This document shows positions 8,685 through 17,677 of a stretch of 28,200 nucleotides of DNA, one piece after another. Position 1 is the stretch's first letter. Each line of letters starts with the position of its first letter. Origin of the DNA: CAYNNP01 sp964398215 (GTDB lineage: Bacteria > Planctomycetota > Planctomycetia > Pirellulales > Pirellulaceae); NCBI GenBank assembly GCA_964398215.1, contig CAYNNP010000058.1, forward strand, positions 1 through 28,200. The letters run 5' to 3'. The notes under the pieces were generated by a model that did not search any database, was not told the DNA's origin, and saw only the letters and a program-made list of their open reading frames with translations. The position numbers were made by a program, and so were the translations under genes.

Positions 8685-8905
8685 CCGTAACTGGATTCGC
8701 CAGAATTCAGTCTGTTGATAAAAACCGAAGTCTGGCGACTCCGGCTACAANNNNNNNNNNNNNNNNNNNNNNNNNNNNNNNNNNNNNNNNNNNNNNNNNN
8801 NNNNNNNNNNNNNNNNNNNNNNNNNNNNNNNNNNNNNNNNNNNNNNNNNNTTCGCCAGAATTCAGTCTGTTGATAAAAACCGAAGTCTGGCGACTCCGGC
8901 TACAA
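8685..8905. repeat. Family A palindromic repeat, interrupted by an N gap with duplicated flanks
   Basis: The left copy (8685-8750) has arms at 8687-8710 and 8725-8748 that match the element at 3834-3907 in reverse orientation. After the 100-N run, 8851-8905 repeats the last 55 bases before it exactly. It sits between two convergent genes, where the palindrome could also act as a transcription barrier. Confidence 0.8.
8751..8850. other. Assembly gap (100 N)
   Basis: Exactly 100 undetermined bases. The 55 bases on each side (8696-8750 and 8851-8905) are identical, which suggests two contig ends that overlap rather than truly missing sequence. Alternatively there may be a tandem array of the repeat. 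Confidence 0.95.
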
Positions 8906-8907
8906 CC

Positions 8908-9561
8908 TTACGGCTGAACTCGAATGTTGTTCTGGATTCGGTTAACACCTGGCTCAAGACGTAGCAGCAACTGCGCCATTCGGCGGTCTCGTTGAGTGCT
9001 AACCGAGCCCGACAATGTTGCTTGGCGGCCATCGACACGAATGCCTACTGCCGAAAGATTCGTTTGCCGCGGAGTCTGATCAAACGTCCGTTGAACTGAC
9101 TGGCGTACAAATGTTGGCGGAATGGGAGCAACCCGAATTGCAGATCGAAGCCGAGTCCGAAAGACTGGGTTTGAACTGGCCTGCTGACCGCCAAAGCCGC
9201 CACCAAAAAGACTATTCAAGCCACCAAAGCCGCCAAGTCCTCCAAATCCGCCACCGAAACCACCACCAAATCCACCATTATTTCCTGCTGCACCACCGGT
9301 GCCAAATGCGCTTTCGCCAGTCGAAAATCCATCGCGCTGGAGTCCAAACCTCTCGGCTGAATCTAGCCCCACAGATGACGCGTCGAGTGCAGCGCCGCCC
9401 GCACCACCACCGCCAGCAACACCACCTCCAGTTGCTGCACCCCCGCCAGTCGCACCACCAGCGCCCTGGCCTCCGTCGATTTGAGCCTGGGCAGAAGTCG
9501 TGAAAGTTGAAACCAAAGCGATGCTTAGGAGGGTAACGACAAATAATCTGGTTGGTTTCAT
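8908..9561 (-). CDS. Secreted Gly-rich BON-domain protein
   Basis: This 217-residue protein starts with a Sec signal peptide (residues 1-27, ending ...TSAQAQ). A long Gly/Ala-rich low-complexity region follows (about 29-130), with GGG and GGFGG runs. The C-terminal 60-70 residues match the BON fold: VGIRVDGRQATLSGSVS, then QLLLRLEPGVNRIQNNI, as in OsmY-type proteins, which bind membranes or phospholipids in the periplasm. The ATG at 9561 has AAAGG 9 bases upstream. The gene is divergent from the unknown secreted protein at 9798, with a shared promoter region of about 236 bp. The exact role is unknown; an envelope or surface-binding function is inference. The Gly-rich part may be a flexible linker or a matrix-like segment. 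Confidence 0.82.
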   Translation of the reverse strand: MKPTRLFVVTLLSIALVSTFTTSAQAQIDGGQGAGGATGGGAATGGGVAGGGGAGGAALDASSVGLDSAERFGLQRDGFSTGESAFGTGGAAGNNGGFGGGFGGGFGGLGGFGGLNSLFGGGFGGQQASSNPVFRTRLRSAIRVAPIPPTFVRQSVQRTFDQTPRQTNLSAVGIRVDGRQATLSGSVSTQRDRRMAQLLLRLEPGVNRIQNNIRVQP

Positions 9562-9797
9562 TGTTTCAGGCCTTTGAGCTCAGGATTTCTGGCAAACCAG
9601 GGATTCGCATAACAGGACATATTATGCCAGATTCTACGCGATTGTCGGTGCCGCAGAATTTATTTTAACCACCGACTATCCTTCGGGTTTCGGCATCAAC
9701 GCTTTGATATTCTACGGAAATGGGAATCAAGACTCTTTCAACGAATAGAACGGTTGATCCACGAATCAAATTATCCACACAAACACTAGAAAGCGAA

Positions 9798-11717
9798 ATG
9801 TTATCCAGAATTGACTCTGCAGGTTTTCATAAATGGCTGGTTCCGCTGGCTGTGTGTCTTTTTGTAACACCGGTCGCCATGGGCCAGGATGACGATTCAG
9901 TACCTGGTGCGCCGCACCTGTTTCCTGAAGAAGTCTATGTGTATGGACGGCTGGATAACGCAAACGACTTTCGGGACGACCTAAAAACGTCGTCGATAGG
10001 TCGAATGCTGGCCGATCCGCAAATGCGTCCGTTCGCTGACGATGTTTACAAAACCGGTCGAGAACTTTTTGACCAGGTTGCGAATGAAGTTGGCGTGTCA
10101 CTCGATGAATTGCTTGACATCCCCTCAGGCCAAGTTGCCTTTGCTGTCTTTCCGGGCAATCCACCTGAAGAAGACTCCAAAGCCAACCAAAACGAAGATG
10201 ATGAATCGGAAGAAGCAATCCAGCGACGTCTTCGTCAACGCCGCCGGAATGAGAACAGTTTTGCTGGAGCAATCATTGTCGATGCAGGCAAAAACGTTGA
10301 CACACTGATGACTCTGGTCGATCAGCTTAAGCAACGAATGGTCCAAGACGGATTCTTGGAACGGTCACTGAAAGTTCGCAAGACTGAGATCACTCGAATG
10401 ATGCCGCGTCGACCGCGCGAACCGCAGATCGAAATCTTTGAACGAGATGGCGTTGTCGTTGTGGGTTTCGGTCACCGAATTGGCCAAGACATTCTTGACC
10501 GCTGGGATGACAAAAGCGACGAACCAACTTTGGCAGACAGCTCCAATTTTACAAACGTGATGTCACGCTGCGTCGGAGCGGAAGCCACCCAACCGCAATT
10601 TACTTTCTATTTTGATCCGTACCACTTGGCTGAAACGATTGTTTTGCGAAGTGGGTCGCTGACCGTCGGCTTTATTTGGCCAATCGTCCAAGGCTTGGGG
10701 GTTGAACGGATTCGTGGATTGGGCGGTAGCTCTTTTCGCGGTGGTGATATCTTTGAGGATATCGTGCACTTGCACATTTTGGTCGACCCGCCACGCGACG
10801 GATTGCTGGGTGTCCTGAGACCAAAGACGGGCGATATTGCACCGCCGAAATGGATTCCCAGCGACGTCACAAGCTACACGACTGTTTTCTGGGATCTGGA
10901 TAAGACCTACGAAAACCTTGCCAAGATCTTCGAGACGTTTCAGGGGCCCGATGCACTGAAACGGCTTGCCGAAGATCCACTGAAGTCCCAAGTGGGATTG
11001 GAAATGCAGGAGGACATTTTGGACAATTTGACTGGCAGGTATGTCCGCGCAGTTTGGATGGAACCACCAGCAAGAATCAACAGTGGATCCACATTGAATG
11101 CCATGGAGCTGAGCGATCCGGCGGCTGCCAAGAAGGTGATCACGAAGTTACGCGACAAGTTTCCAAACTTTTTTGAGCCCGAAACGATCGCAGGCAAGGT
11201 TGTCTATTTTACACCGTCACCTGGCGGCGATAACTTTCCTCAAGGCTTCCGGCGTCCCGAGCCATGCATGGTGATTTTGGACAACTGGTTGGTCGGTAGC
11301 GATAGCCGCAAACTGATCGAACGTGTGCTTCGTGCAAACTCCGGTGTCGGCAAGAATCTGATGGACGTTGCCGAGTATGACTTGGTGACCAGTGAGCTGG
11401 GCGGCAAGCTGGATGGTGAAAAACCATTCATGCTTTCCTACGCCGAGACAGGGGATTTTGTCAAACAGATTTACAACTTAGTCCAAGCCGATGACACCAA
11501 AGGATTCTTACGAGGCCAGGACGATCCTGTTGCACGGGGAGTTTCCGACCTTTTGGGACGCCACAAGCTACCGCCGTACGAAAAGTTCGAAAAGTACTTT
11601 GCGCCGACCGGTTCCTTTGCCTATGACGAACCCAACGGCATGCACTTCGCCATGTTCACGTTGCGTGCTGACGCCACCGAGGCAGAAAAAGAAAGGAAGG
11701 AAAAAGCCAAGCGCTAA
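9798..11717 (+). CDS. Secreted protein of unknown function (DUF3352-like architecture possible)
   Basis: The frame opens at 9720, but I chose the ATG at 9798 (27th codon), because a proper signal peptide then begins at residue 1 (HKWLVPLAVCLFVTP... ending AMGQ). The mature protein is about 615 residues, acidic, with no membrane segment after the signal. It has a region rich in Asp/Glu/Arg (around SKANQNEDDESEEAIQRRLR) and several alternating beta/alpha units. The pattern of repeated units ending in strands such as CMVILDNWLVGSDSRKLIERVL reminds me of DUF3352-type secreted proteins, but this is a weak resemblance. The C-terminus is a charged EAEKERKEKAKR tail. A possible hairpin (AAACGCC/GGCGTTT, 11759-11778) follows the stop. 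No catalytic motif was recognised. Confidence 0.78.
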   Translation: MLSRIDSAGFHKWLVPLAVCLFVTPVAMGQDDDSVPGAPHLFPEEVYVYGRLDNANDFRDDLKTSSIGRMLADPQMRPFADDVYKTGRELFDQVANEVGVSLDELLDIPSGQVAFAVFPGNPPEEDSKANQNEDDESEEAIQRRLRQRRRNENSFAGAIIVDAGKNVDTLMTLVDQLKQRMVQDGFLERSLKVRKTEITRMMPRRPREPQIEIFERDGVVVVGFGHRIGQDILDRWDDKSDEPTLADSSNFTNVMSRCVGAEATQPQFTFYFDPYHLAETIVLRSGSLTVGFIWPIVQGLGVERIRGLGGSSFRGGDIFEDIVHLHILVDPPRDGLLGVLRPKTGDIAPPKWIPSDVTSYTTVFWDLDKTYENLAKIFETFQGPDALKRLAEDPLKSQVGLEMQEDILDNLTGRYVRAVWMEPPARINSGSTLNAMELSDPAAAKKVITKLRDKFPNFFEPETIAGKVVYFTPSPGGDNFPQGFRRPEPCMVILDNWLVGSDSRKLIERVLRANSGVGKNLMDVAEYDLVTSELGGKLDGEKPFMLSYAETGDFVKQIYNLVQADDTKGFLRGQDDPVARGVSDLLGRHKLPPYEKFEKYFAPTGSFAYDEPNGMHFAMFTLRADATEAEKERKEKAKR

Positions 11718-11758
11718 CGGCATAGTCCAATAGCGTGCGGCCGGAAATGATTTTGCGC

Positions 11759-11778
11759 AAACGCCCGTTAAGGCGTTT
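11759..11778 (+). terminator. Possible weak hairpin terminator
   Basis: AAACGCC (11759-11765) pairs with GGCGTTT (11772-11778) across a 6-nt loop, 41 bases after the stop at 11717. Only a short TTT ends the stem, so termination may be partial, and the next gene starts 14 bases on. Confidence 0.3.
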
Positions 11779-11792
11779 GTTAGACTGGCTGA

Positions 11793-13406
11793 ATGAATGT
11801 CGATCAACGCGTTGACCAGGATGGCAGTCTAGAACTGCAACGGCACTGGAAGCTCTTTCGCCGAACTGGTCAATCAATCGAATCGGTTGACCACGATGCG
11901 GTGATTCGTGATTGGCAGCGTCATACCGAACCTCCATCGGTAGCGACCCTAGCGCTACTTACCGTCGTTGCCACAGCACTCGCTTTTGGTTGGGTTCGCT
12001 TTTCGTTCCCGGCCGTTGAATCCAGCAGCCTGAATGGGTTGCTGATCGTTTGGACCGCGATCAATCTCACTTTGTTGTTGATACACCTCCGAACACTTGC
12101 CGTTCGACATTGGTGGGTGCCAATGGAACCGTTGATTGGCCGAAGTCTCGCCATGATGCTTCCACAAGATCGATATCAGCCCAATCCAGAGCACTCGGAA
12201 TCGCAACAGGAATTCAGGAACCGTTTGGCTGAACTTGGTATCGGGCCGCTTTGGGACTGTTCTACCTACCAAAGACTGTACGAACGTCATGAAGGCGAGT
12301 GGCAGATCGCGAACAAGACGCCAGAACAAATCGTCCATCAGCAGTTGGGAGATTTTCTAGGCCGCAAAGATTCGGCAACGCGAAACTTCCAACGCGGAAA
12401 GTATTTTGCATCGCTGAAAGACGGCAAAGCAAGCGTGTCTCGGTTCATCAATTCCAATGCGGATACGATTGGCAAAAGCCGAACCGGCTCGCTACCAATA
12501 GAGCAAGGTTTGGCGCTGCTACGTCTGTTACTCGACACCGAGATCACGCCTAAGCACAAAGGGTACAAAGCGTTGCAGACGTTTCTTGATGCCGCCGACC
12601 AAGGATGGTTTGGGCTCAGCGGATGCATCAAAGCGTCGATTTGGGAACGCAATCCATGGAATGATCTGACGCATCAGCAGGAATTCTTCAGTTCGGCGTC
12701 ATTGCGCGGCGTCCGCAAAGTCGGCCGAAGCAGCAAGGGGCGGTTAGGGCCATTTCTTTACTTACAGAATCCAAGCATCAGCGCGCTGGACTTTTCTGAT
12801 TCATACGACCGTCGTGTTCGAGCTCGGATTGCGGTGACAACAACGGATGTGGATGGTATTGAAATCCCGATTCTGTTTGTCGACGGAATCGAAGGCACGA
12901 ACTCGGTCGATCGCGAACTGATTCAAAAAGCGATTCTGAGTTACGCGGATGCTTGCGGGTTTCATGCAGTCGCATTTCATAAGTATCCACACAACCAAGT
13001 TCCCCGATATTTTTTAGTCGGAATCGATACCGATCCAGCGCGCGTGATTTTGCTTCGGTACTGCGACATGCAGCACAAACAATACTTGGACGCATTTGGT
13101 TGGCCGATCGAGCCCTTTGAATATGCGGTGCCCAATGGGCAAGTCGTCGCGTATTTGGTCAACACGTCGCGACGCAGCAGAGAACTACCGAGCCTTGGTG
13201 CGGCAGAATCAAAATGGGACCAATCGATCGCGATCCTGCGACGGAGCAGTTTGTGGCTGATTCTTGCCAGTGGCCTTGGCTATGCCATGCTAACGATCGG
13301 TTTGACCATGCCGTGGGCGCTGGTTCCACTACTCAGCATTGCCGTGTTTTCGATCGCATCACATCTCAAGGTCCAGATGCTGGGAATGAAGCGAACCGCA
13401 GAATAG
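11793..13406 (+). CDS. Unrecognised membrane protein with two N-terminal and two C-terminal membrane segments
   Basis: I do not recognise this 537-residue protein. It has about 48 cytoplasmic-looking residues, then two membrane segments (about 49-71 and 80-99). A soluble central part of roughly 370 residues follows, and two closely spaced hydrophobic segments sit near the C-terminus (about 480-525: SLWLILASGLGYAMLTIGLT and WALVPLLSIAVFSIASHL). The central part has features worth a structure search: FVDGIEGTNSVDRELIQKA and SYADACGFHAVAFHKYPHNQ. No enzyme motif was identified. It follows the secreted protein gene by 75 bp and may be in the same transcript. The long repeat cluster after it (13533-13800) separates it from the next gene. 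Confidence 0.75.
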   Translation: MNVDQRVDQDGSLELQRHWKLFRRTGQSIESVDHDAVIRDWQRHTEPPSVATLALLTVVATALAFGWVRFSFPAVESSSLNGLLIVWTAINLTLLLIHLRTLAVRHWWVPMEPLIGRSLAMMLPQDRYQPNPEHSESQQEFRNRLAELGIGPLWDCSTYQRLYERHEGEWQIANKTPEQIVHQQLGDFLGRKDSATRNFQRGKYFASLKDGKASVSRFINSNADTIGKSRTGSLPIEQGLALLRLLLDTEITPKHKGYKALQTFLDAADQGWFGLSGCIKASIWERNPWNDLTHQQEFFSSASLRGVRKVGRSSKGRLGPFLYLQNPSISALDFSDSYDRRVRARIAVTTTDVDGIEIPILFVDGIEGTNSVDRELIQKAILSYADACGFHAVAFHKYPHNQVPRYFLVGIDTDPARVILLRYCDMQHKQYLDAFGWPIEPFEYAVPNGQVVAYLVNTSRRSRELPSLGAAESKWDQSIAILRRSSLWLILASGLGYAMLTIGLTMPWALVPLLSIAVFSIASHLKVQMLGMKRTAE

Positions 13407-13532
13407 ATCAGTCGGTGTACAAAAAAGAAGTCTTTCCGGCTGTTAAGTCGCAGGCGAGGTTGTCCTGTGTTTTGGCCACAGACAGGCGCGCAAGGTACCC
13501 AAACTGCCATTCAGACGAGGGCCAGGCTTTTC

Positions 13533-13800
13533 TGGTAACCCGAAGCGTTAGTTTTGGAGTTGCGTTTTTTCCTTCACCCTCCCGCTTGCGGGAGGGTCGG
13601 ACGCGGTAGCGGCCGGGGAGGGCCCTCTCCGGGCCTGAGAGCCCGACTCGCCCAAAGGGAGAGTGAAATCTCATGTCGCGTTTTCAACTGGTGGTTCGCT
13701 TATTGAAATTCGGTTTCCACGCTGAAAAGCGCAACTCCAAAAAGCGTTAGCGAGGGACAATCAATCTTGCCTCGGTCCCTCGCTGACGCGTCGGGTTACC
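13533..13800. repeat. Composite palindromic repeat cluster, families B and C
   Basis: This gene-free stretch is built of nested inverted repeats. GGTAACCCGAAGCG at 13533 is inverted near GACGCGTCGGGTTACC ending at 13800. TTTTGGAGTTGCG (about 13551-13564) is inverted as CGCAACTCCAAAA (13730 on). Near the right end, AGCGAGGGAC (13749-13758) and GTCCCTCGCT (13775-13784) form a perfect 10-bp stem, extended to 14 of 15. In the centre, 13571-13670 holds a G/C-rich hairpin element, with CCCTCCCGC (13577-13585) pairing with GCGGGAGGG (13588-13596). The right-end module recurs at 28126-28171. Confidence 0.8.
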
Positions 13801-13939
13801 ATTTCTGAGGCTTCTCAGGTTGAAACCGTGATTTGCCCTGTGAGGGTGGTGGTGTCTATTGACGCTATCTTTAAAAGATTTCTATACTTACGGTTTGACA
13901 TCAACTCCAAAAATTTGGTCGGCATCGTCCGAAGAAATA

Positions 13940-14971
13940 ATGAGCGAATCGCAAGACAACGAGCTGCTTGCTTACATCAAGAAGATCAACACATCCATCG
14001 AACCCTACTCGAAGCCGATCGCGGCTGGAGTCGTGATTCTGGTCGTTGGGCTAATCGGATACATGCTGTACAGCAGCAATTTATCTGGCAAACGGAGTGA
14101 CGCAACTCTGAACTTGTTGAAAGCAGTCAGCTCAAACAATCCAGCTGGACTTGCAAAAATCAGCACCGAATATCCAGGCACACCAGCTGCTGCATGGTCG
14201 CAAGTGTTCGAGGGCAACCAGCATCTGTCAATTGGCTTGCGCACGCTGTTCAATGATCGTGACGACGCACAAACTTCACTTGATGATGCCCAAGCCGCTT
14301 TCAAAGTAGCATTGAAAGATAGCGACGACGAGCTTGTCCTGTCTCGATCCCACTATGGACTGGCAAGAGTTGCCGAAGCATTGGGGAATACCGATGAAGC
14401 GATTGACCACTACAAACAATGCGCTGATTTGAACGAGTCCGATGCGATGGTGAAAGTCGTTGAAGCTCGGATCGATGCACTTGGCAAACCAGAGACACAG
14501 GAGTTTTTGGCTTGGTTCAAGGATGACTTTATTAGTCCAGACCCAGCACTTCCGCCATCGCTTCCCCCAATAACCTCGCTTCCTTCTGACCCAGGTGAAT
14601 CAAACCTTCCTGACCTAGGAAATGACGAGCCTGCCAAGGAATTGAAGGATGGTGGAATCGAACTCCCAGCCGACACTGATCCTAACGCAGCAGCTGACAC
14701 TGATCCAAAGCCAGCGGCCGATATGGTAGATCCGAAGGCCGAGCCAGCAACCGATCAGAAGGCTGAGCCAGCAACGGACGCGAAGGCCGAGCCAGCAACT
14801 GAACCGAAAGCTGAAGCCGGCACTGTGGATCCAAAGGCTGCGCCTGACGGGGCTGCGACTGAAAGCGTTCCAGCGAAAGAGAGCCCTGCCAAGAAGCTTA
14901 TCGAAGAATCAAAGGCCGCCGTTGAGAAAGCCGCTGAAGCAGCCGGGTCGGTGACGGAAAAGGCAAAGTAG
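13940..14971 (+). CDS. Membrane-anchored TPR-like protein with Ala/Glu/Pro/Lys-rich tail
   Basis: The frame opens at 13859, but the ATG at 13940 starts a sensible protein of 343 residues. A short cytoplasmic part is followed by one membrane helix at about 28-47 (IAAGVVILVVGLIGYMLY). Then comes a helical repeat region (about 60-170) with TPR-like spacing (HYGLARVAEALGNTDEAIDHYKQC). This layout resembles the YfgM-type periplasmic chaperone-like proteins, but the similarity is loose. The last 150 residues are low-complexity: Pro/Asp-rich, then 8-residue AEPATDxK repeats, then an Ala/Lys/Glu helix. The next gene, a pseudouridine synthase, starts at the base after its stop codon, so the two are probably translated from one message. 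Confidence 0.8.
   Translation: MSESQDNELLAYIKKINTSIEPYSKPIAAGVVILVVGLIGYMLYSSNLSGKRSDATLNLLKAVSSNNPAGLAKISTEYPGTPAAAWSQVFEGNQHLSIGLRTLFNDRDDAQTSLDDAQAAFKVALKDSDDELVLSRSHYGLARVAEALGNTDEAIDHYKQCADLNESDAMVKVVEARIDALGKPETQEFLAWFKDDFISPDPALPPSLPPITSLPSDPGESNLPDLGNDEPAKELKDGGIELPADTDPNAAADTDPKPAADMVDPKAEPATDQKAEPATDAKAEPATEPKAEAGTVDPKAAPDGAATESVPAKESPAKKLIEESKAAVEKAAEAAGSVTEKAK
14738..14809 (+). repeat. 24-bp tandem repeat encoding AEPATDxK units
   Basis: Three units (14738-14761, 14762-14785, 14786-14809) and a partial fourth encode near-identical octapeptides with Ala-Glu-Pro-Ala-Thr at the start. The frame is kept if the copy number changes. Confidence 0.8.
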
Positions 14972-16027
14972 GTGGCTGACGACGATGATCTTGTCAAGCA
15001 AGATCTGAATTCGTCAGACGATTCGGATTCAATCCAGCGTGAACAGGAAGTCGTTTTACGCGACTTTGTTGTGCCAGAGTCCGCGTCAGGACAACGCATC
15101 GACCTATTTCTCACGCACGCTTGCGACGGACATAGCCGCACACAGATTCGTGCCGCTGTTCAAGCCAACCTTGCCACGCTGGACGGTCGGGTCGTACGTC
15201 CCAGCGTAAAAATCAAGGCAGGCCAAACGATCCGGTTTCAGGTTCCTGAATTGCCGCCGGACGATACCATTCCAGAAAACATACCTCTGGACGTTATCTT
15301 TGAAGACGATGGGCTGGTGGTCGTCAACAAACCGCCGGGAATGGTCGTGCATCCTGCTCGCGGAAACTGGACAGGCACACTGACCAGTGCTTTGGCCTAC
15401 CGATTTCAATCGCTTTCTGATGTTGGTGGACCGGCGCGTCCTGGTATCGTGCATCGCCTGGATCGCGACACAAGCGGCGTGATCGTGGTTGCGAAAACCA
15501 ATGCCGTTCACATGCACCTAGTCCAACAATTTCATGATCGATTAGTGGAAAAAGAGTACCACGCGATCACCAACGGACGACTGGATCGTGATCGTGACAT
15601 TGTGGAAGCATCCATTGGCCGGCATCCCTACCAACGCGAAAAACAAGCCATTCGCGAAGGCCATGCGACCAGTAAAACGGCGACGACGTTTTATGAAGTC
15701 ATCGAGCGGCACGGGCGTTTTACTTATGTTCGTTGCAAACCCAAAACCGGACGCACGCACCAAATCCGTGTCCACATGGCCCACGTTGGTTGCCCGATTA
15801 TCTGCGACAAACTCTACGCAGGGCACGCCCAAGTAACCCGCTCGAACTTGATTGGCCCACAGCGTGGTGACGATCCTGTCATCCTGGAACGCCAAGCGCT
15901 ACACGCACACAAACTGACGCTCCAGCATCCACAGAGCGCACAGCAGATGACTTTCGAGGCACCGTTGCCAGACGACTTTCAGCGCGTGCTAACCGAACTC
16001 AGATCGGTCGACAGCAAGTCCTCCTAG
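14972..16027 (+). CDS. RluA-family 23S rRNA pseudouridine synthase (RluD-like)
   Basis: This 351-residue enzyme turns selected uridines of 23S rRNA into pseudouridine. After an acidic N-terminal extension (about 30 residues) comes an S4 RNA-binding domain (about 38-92: SGQRIDLFLTHACDGHSRTQ...). The catalytic domain carries HRLDRDTSG (161-169) with catalytic Asp164, and the later GRTHQIRVHMAHVGCPIICD motif. The S4 domain and size fit RluD or RluC best; which uridines it modifies cannot be told from sequence. Start is GTG at 14972, directly after the previous gene's TAG, with AAAGG 8 bases upstream. The gene is convergent with the PDZ gene, and a hairpin covers both ends. Confidence 0.93.
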   Translation: MADDDDLVKQDLNSSDDSDSIQREQEVVLRDFVVPESASGQRIDLFLTHACDGHSRTQIRAAVQANLATLDGRVVRPSVKIKAGQTIRFQVPELPPDDTIPENIPLDVIFEDDGLVVVNKPPGMVVHPARGNWTGTLTSALAYRFQSLSDVGGPARPGIVHRLDRDTSGVIVVAKTNAVHMHLVQQFHDRLVEKEYHAITNGRLDRDRDIVEASIGRHPYQREKQAIREGHATSKTATTFYEVIERHGRFTYVRCKPKTGRTHQIRVHMAHVGCPIICDKLYAGHAQVTRSNLIGPQRGDDPVILERQALHAHKLTLQHPQSAQQMTFEAPLPDDFQRVLTELRSVDSKSS

Positions 16028-16029
16028 GC

Positions 16030-16060
16030 TGGATAAACAAGCTGGGAAGCTTGGTTTATC
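16030..16060. terminator. Hairpin between convergent rluD-like and PDZ genes
   Basis: GGATAAAC at 16030 pairs with GTTTATCC ending at 16060. The stem continues inward as AAGCT/AGCTT with a one-base bulge, for about 13 pairs. The right arm overlaps the PDZ gene's stop codon (16056-16058). It probably works as a shared terminator, though T-tracts are short. Confidence 0.5.
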
Positions 16061-17267
16061 CACGCGGGCCGAAAACGGCTTCGTCGATAGGAGCGTCTGC
16101 GCCAAGCTCGAATGGGTCGATGTCTGCACTGGGCATGACCGGCTCAGACGTTTTGCTTGAGCGACTGTTCTTTGGTCCTTGCAACCCAACCTCATTGGCA
16201 CTTGATGCCGACCTTTTTGTCAAAGGATTCGAAGCGACATCCAAAATGGACGAACCGGACTCTTCTTCTAGTTCTTTACGCGTTTTCTCGTCCATTTCTG
16301 TCTTGGTGTCGTCCGTTGCTTCAACCTTTGCGGCCAATTGAATACGTGAAGCATACAGCATGTTTCCACGGACTAGCTGAACCGCGATGACATCGCCTGG
16401 ACGCTTGGAGCCAACTTCGGAGGCAAGACCACCTGAATCTTGTACGATTCTCCCATCAACAGAAACGATGCGATCGCCGACACGAAGCCCCGACTTGTAT
16501 GCAGGTGAATCGGGGGCGATTTCACGGACTACGGCACCTCGGATGCCTGCCGGCGAGTCAACTTCGATTCCCATTTCAGGTTTAGCGGATGCGGCACGCG
16601 GATTCGCTTGGGCTGCGAGCGCACTTGCTTGTGCTTTGGGGTGTTCAACCACTGGCACGACCAAGTCTCCGACGCGCCCCTCGCGACGTATCCTGAGCGT
16701 GACCTCACTGGCACGAGAAGGCAAAGCCGCCAGATACGCGATCAGCGCCTGAACATCTGGAGTGGGCCTTCCGTCGATCGTTAGGATTTGATCCCCGATT
16801 TTCAAACCAGCTTCGTCGGCTTTGGAATGCTCCTTGAACTCAACAACTTCGACGGCTTCACTTTCAGTGGCAGGTTTAGCGATCACACCAAGCGTTGGAC
16901 GAATTTTTGGTTGGTTGAAAGCCTGTTGTTGGATAGTTTGTGAGGTTTGAGGAGCATAGACCTGTTGCTGGACTTGCGGCTGGCCCAAAACTATCCTCGG
17001 ATCGATCACGCGTCTTTGAATCCGAGTCTGCTGTTGGTTCAGCGGAGACACCCGATACTGTGGAACGCGCTGTTGGGGAAACTGCTGCTGCTGAATTCGT
17101 TGTTGGGGAATTTGCTGCGGAGGATTTCCGTAAATGTTGGCACGGCGAGCACGCATCTGATCACCAATTCGCCGCAATAATCCCTGTCCATACAGGACGG
17201 AAGATTGATCGATCGCTGCGAACAAAACAAACAAAGCGAATACGCAAAGCGGATTTCGTAATCTCAC
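16056..17267 (-). CDS. Secreted double-PDZ protein with Gln-rich linker
   Basis: This 403-residue protein has a signal peptide (1-28, ...SVLYGQG), then a Gln/Arg/Pro-rich linker (about 45-118, many QQ runs). Two PDZ domains follow: about 124-205 (LGVIAKP...HSKADEAGLKIGDQILTIDG) and about 230-312 (MGIEVDSPAGIRGAVV...GLRVGDRIVSVDGRIV). The C-terminal 80 residues are charged and probably disordered. No protease triad is present, so it is not a DegP or HtrA enzyme; it may be a scaffold or substrate-binding factor in the periplasm. The start is GTG at 17267, supported by AGGAG six bases upstream on the minus strand. It is divergent from dnaA, separated by a 634-bp region. Confidence 0.88.
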   Translation of the reverse strand: MRLRNPLCVFALFVLFAAIDQSSVLYGQGLLRRIGDQMRARRANIYGNPPQQIPQQRIQQQQFPQQRVPQYRVSPLNQQQTRIQRRVIDPRIVLGQPQVQQQVYAPQTSQTIQQQAFNQPKIRPTLGVIAKPATESEAVEVVEFKEHSKADEAGLKIGDQILTIDGRPTPDVQALIAYLAALPSRASEVTLRIRREGRVGDLVVPVVEHPKAQASALAAQANPRAASAKPEMGIEVDSPAGIRGAVVREIAPDSPAYKSGLRVGDRIVSVDGRIVQDSGGLASEVGSKRPGDVIAVQLVRGNMLYASRIQLAAKVEATDDTKTEMDEKTRKELEEESGSSILDVASNPLTKRSASSANEVGLQGPKNSRSSKTSEPVMPSADIDPFELGADAPIDEAVFGPRG

Positions 17268-17677
17268 GTGAATCTCCTAACTGACTCAGCAATAGTGGCA
17301 AAAACGCCAGCTCATTGGCACAGGCCGAAATCAAGCCCTTTTGAATTCGCGCACCTGACCCCATCATAACGCGTAAAACGGCAAACCAAAGCCTCCACGT
17401 CTAGTCAGATTGGCAACAAAACACAGTTGTTCACGGGCTTTTCGCGATAACTGGAAAAACTAATCCGCAGAAATTTTTTGTGTAGTTTCTCTAGTTGCCG
17501 CCGTTTCCAGACCAGGGTTTTGGTATCAACAGTTTTTCCACCGACCTTTTTGCGCTGTGCCTGCAGGTTTGGAAAAAGAAACCCGCCAAGTCCGTTTTTC
17601 TTTCGCTAGTTTTCTAGCCTGTACCGCTGGTCCAACAGTAACTTTTTAACTTCCGCCTGAAAGCTTGGATTGAAGGT

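Noticed and set aside
9720..9797. Upstream start of the secreted protein at 9798
   Set aside because: The extra 26 residues would precede the signal peptide and are polar, so the ATG at 9798 is the better start.
13408..13674. 88-residue minus-strand ORF over the repeat cluster
   Set aside because: It is made of the palindromic repeat itself, Arg/Pro/Ser-rich, with no ribosome-binding site. Similar false ORFs are expected wherever the repeat occurs.
13533..13800. CRISPR array or insertion sequence
   Set aside because: The repeats are inverted and nested rather than evenly spaced direct repeats with spacers, and no transposase or Cas gene is present.
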